Shown: positions 4,858-5,519 of the stretch, one piece after another
Numbering within the stretch: position 1 is the stretch's first letter
Layout: each line of letters begins with the position of its first letter
NCBI GenBank assembly: GCA_002308155.1
Contig: DBVQ01000054.1
Coordinates: 9,363-14,881 of the forward strand
DNA length: 5,519 nucleotides
From: Christensenella sp. UBA1260
Lineage (GTDB): Bacteria > Bacillota > Clostridia > Christensenellales > CAG-917
Reading direction: 5' to 3'
The notes under the pieces: model-generated
Told to the model about the DNA's origin: nothing
Seen by the model: only the letters and a program-made list of their open reading frames with translations
Databases searched by the model: none
Translations under genes and position numbers: made by a program

Positions 4858-5519
4858 ATGGCAAAAGATCGCATATCCTTGAAACAAAAGTTGGTTTCGC
4901 TCGACAAAAAGAAAGCGGGCATACATTCAGCGGCATATATTGCAAAACTAGCAATGCTGACAGCATTGTCGTTTATTCTTTATGCTTTCGTAAAGTTTAA
5001 ACTTCCTATGCTTTTTCCGAGCTTCTTGGAGATCCAGATTTCAGAACTCCCTGCGCTTCTCGCGGGCTTTTCGATGGGGCCAGTCAGCGGCTGTCTCGTT
5101 ATCATTTTCAAATGTTTGATAAAGTTTTCTATGTCGAGCACGGGTTTTGTCGGTGAAGCAACGGATATACTGTTGGGGATTGCATTTGTTTTGCCTGCTT
5201 CGTTGATTTACAAGTTTAGAAAGAGTATAAAATCCGCGCTTATTGGTTTGATTGTCGGGACGTTGGTTTTGACAGGCGTCGCGATGTTGGTGAACAGATA
5301 TATTTCAATTCCATTTTATATTCAGTTTTTACACATACCGTTTTCCGGTATCGTTGCCAGCGTGCAATCGCTTTATAAAGACGTCAACGAGGAGAACTTC
5401 TATTTCTATTATTTGCTTGTCGGCGTGTTGCCATTTAATATTTTTAGATGTATAATAGTAGGTGGAATAACGTTTGCAGTATACAAACCGCTCAGCAAGA
5501 TTTTGCATTGGAATGGCGA
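4858..5519 (+). CDS. ribU: Riboflavin ECF transporter substrate-binding component RibU (C-terminal end cut by window)
   Basis: An open frame of 220 codons starts at the ATG after the FMN riboswitch and runs off the window without a stop. RibU is the membrane S component that binds riboflavin and works with the shared EcfA/A'/T energising module. Several hydrophobic helices are visible, at about 31-46, 64-88, 102-118, 126-144, 158-170 and 183-207. The family signatures are EIQISELPALLAGFSMGPVSG (58-78, as ISELPALLAGFSMGP) and STGFVGEATDILLG (94-107), equivalent to the usual TGGxGExxNxLxG. A basic N-terminal extension of about 25 residues precedes the first helix. At 220 residues it is near the usual family size, so only a short tail is probably missing. 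The start is supported by AAGGAG at 4843-4848. The FMN riboswitch makes flavin the expected substrate and predicts repression when FMN is plentiful. Confidence 0.92.
   Translation, partial: MAKDRISLKQKLVSLDKKKAGIHSAAYIAKLAMLTALSFILYAFVKFKLPMLFPSFLEIQISELPALLAGFSMGPVSGCLVIIFKCLIKFSMSSTGFVGEATDILLGIAFVLPASLIYKFRKSIKSALIGLIVGTLVLTGVAMLVNRYISIPFYIQFLHIPFSGIVASVQSLYKDVNEENFYFYYLLVGVLPFNIFRCIIVGGITFAVYKPLSKILHWNG

Noticed and set aside
4590..4926. Minus-strand open frames across the riboswitch
   Set aside because: They are antisense to a highly conserved structured RNA and to the start of ribU, and the encoded sequence has no coherent features.
4779..5000. An open frame starting inside the riboswitch and running into ribU
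   Set aside because: It starts within the P5 helix of the FMN aptamer and lies out of frame with ribU, whose membrane helices and signature motifs are unmistakable.
1..5519. Mobile element, CRISPR array, tRNA or defence system
   Set aside because: No transposase, integrase, direct-repeat array, cloverleaf or clustered defence genes were found on either strand; all larger frames fit housekeeping genes or single hypotheticals.

Overview
The window looks like chromosomal core-genome DNA from a low-to-moderate GC Gram-positive bacterium, most likely a Clostridia-type Firmicute. The evidence is an NfnB/GltA-type oxidoreductase, the obg / nadD-yqeK / rsfS neighbourhood typical of Firmicutes, strong AAGGAG ribosome-binding sites, TTGAAA/TATAAT promoters, intrinsic terminators with U tracts, and an FMN riboswitch in front of a RibU-type ECF transporter component. 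No mobile element, CRISPR array, tRNA or rRNA is visible.

Layout, left to right. (1) 1-381 (+) is the 3' end of a glutamate-synthase-small-subunit / NfnB-like flavoprotein. (2) 453-1715 (+) is obg, a ribosome-assembly GTPase, with its intrinsic terminator at 1741-1764. (3) 1712-2512 (-) is an unrecognised four-helix membrane protein convergent with obg. Its last codons overlap the obg stop and contain the obg terminator. (4) A 97-nt divergent gap carries a near-consensus promoter (2575-2603) placed so that transcription should begin at or next to the ATG of the next gene. (5) 2610-3740 (+) is a fused NadD-YqeK protein, joining NAD biosynthesis to an HD-domain Ap4A hydrolase. (6) 3807-4160 (+) is rsfS, the ribosomal silencing factor, ending in a strong terminator at 4182-4205. 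(7) 4204-4605 (-) is a small acidic hypothetical protein, convergent with rsfS. (8) 4677-4857 holds a sigma-A-type promoter, an FMN riboswitch and an expression-platform hairpin. (9) 4858-5519 (+) is ribU, open at the window edge.

Obg and RsfS both act on the large ribosomal subunit. NadD makes the NAD precursor deamido-NAD, and YqeK clears the alarmone Ap4A. Together they form a familiar Firmicutes housekeeping cluster, here interrupted by an inverted membrane-protein gene. The riboswitch-ribU unit is a separate vitamin-uptake module expected to be shut off by FMN.

I do not see a wholly new system. The points most worth a second look are the likely leaderless nadD-yqeK transcript, an 11-pair alternative helix in the FMN riboswitch that would free a masked ribosome-binding site, the non-canonical Obg G4 motif (GKAD) and NadD HxGH motif (HKEH), and the uncharacterised membrane protein with a possible degenerate nuclease-like fold.
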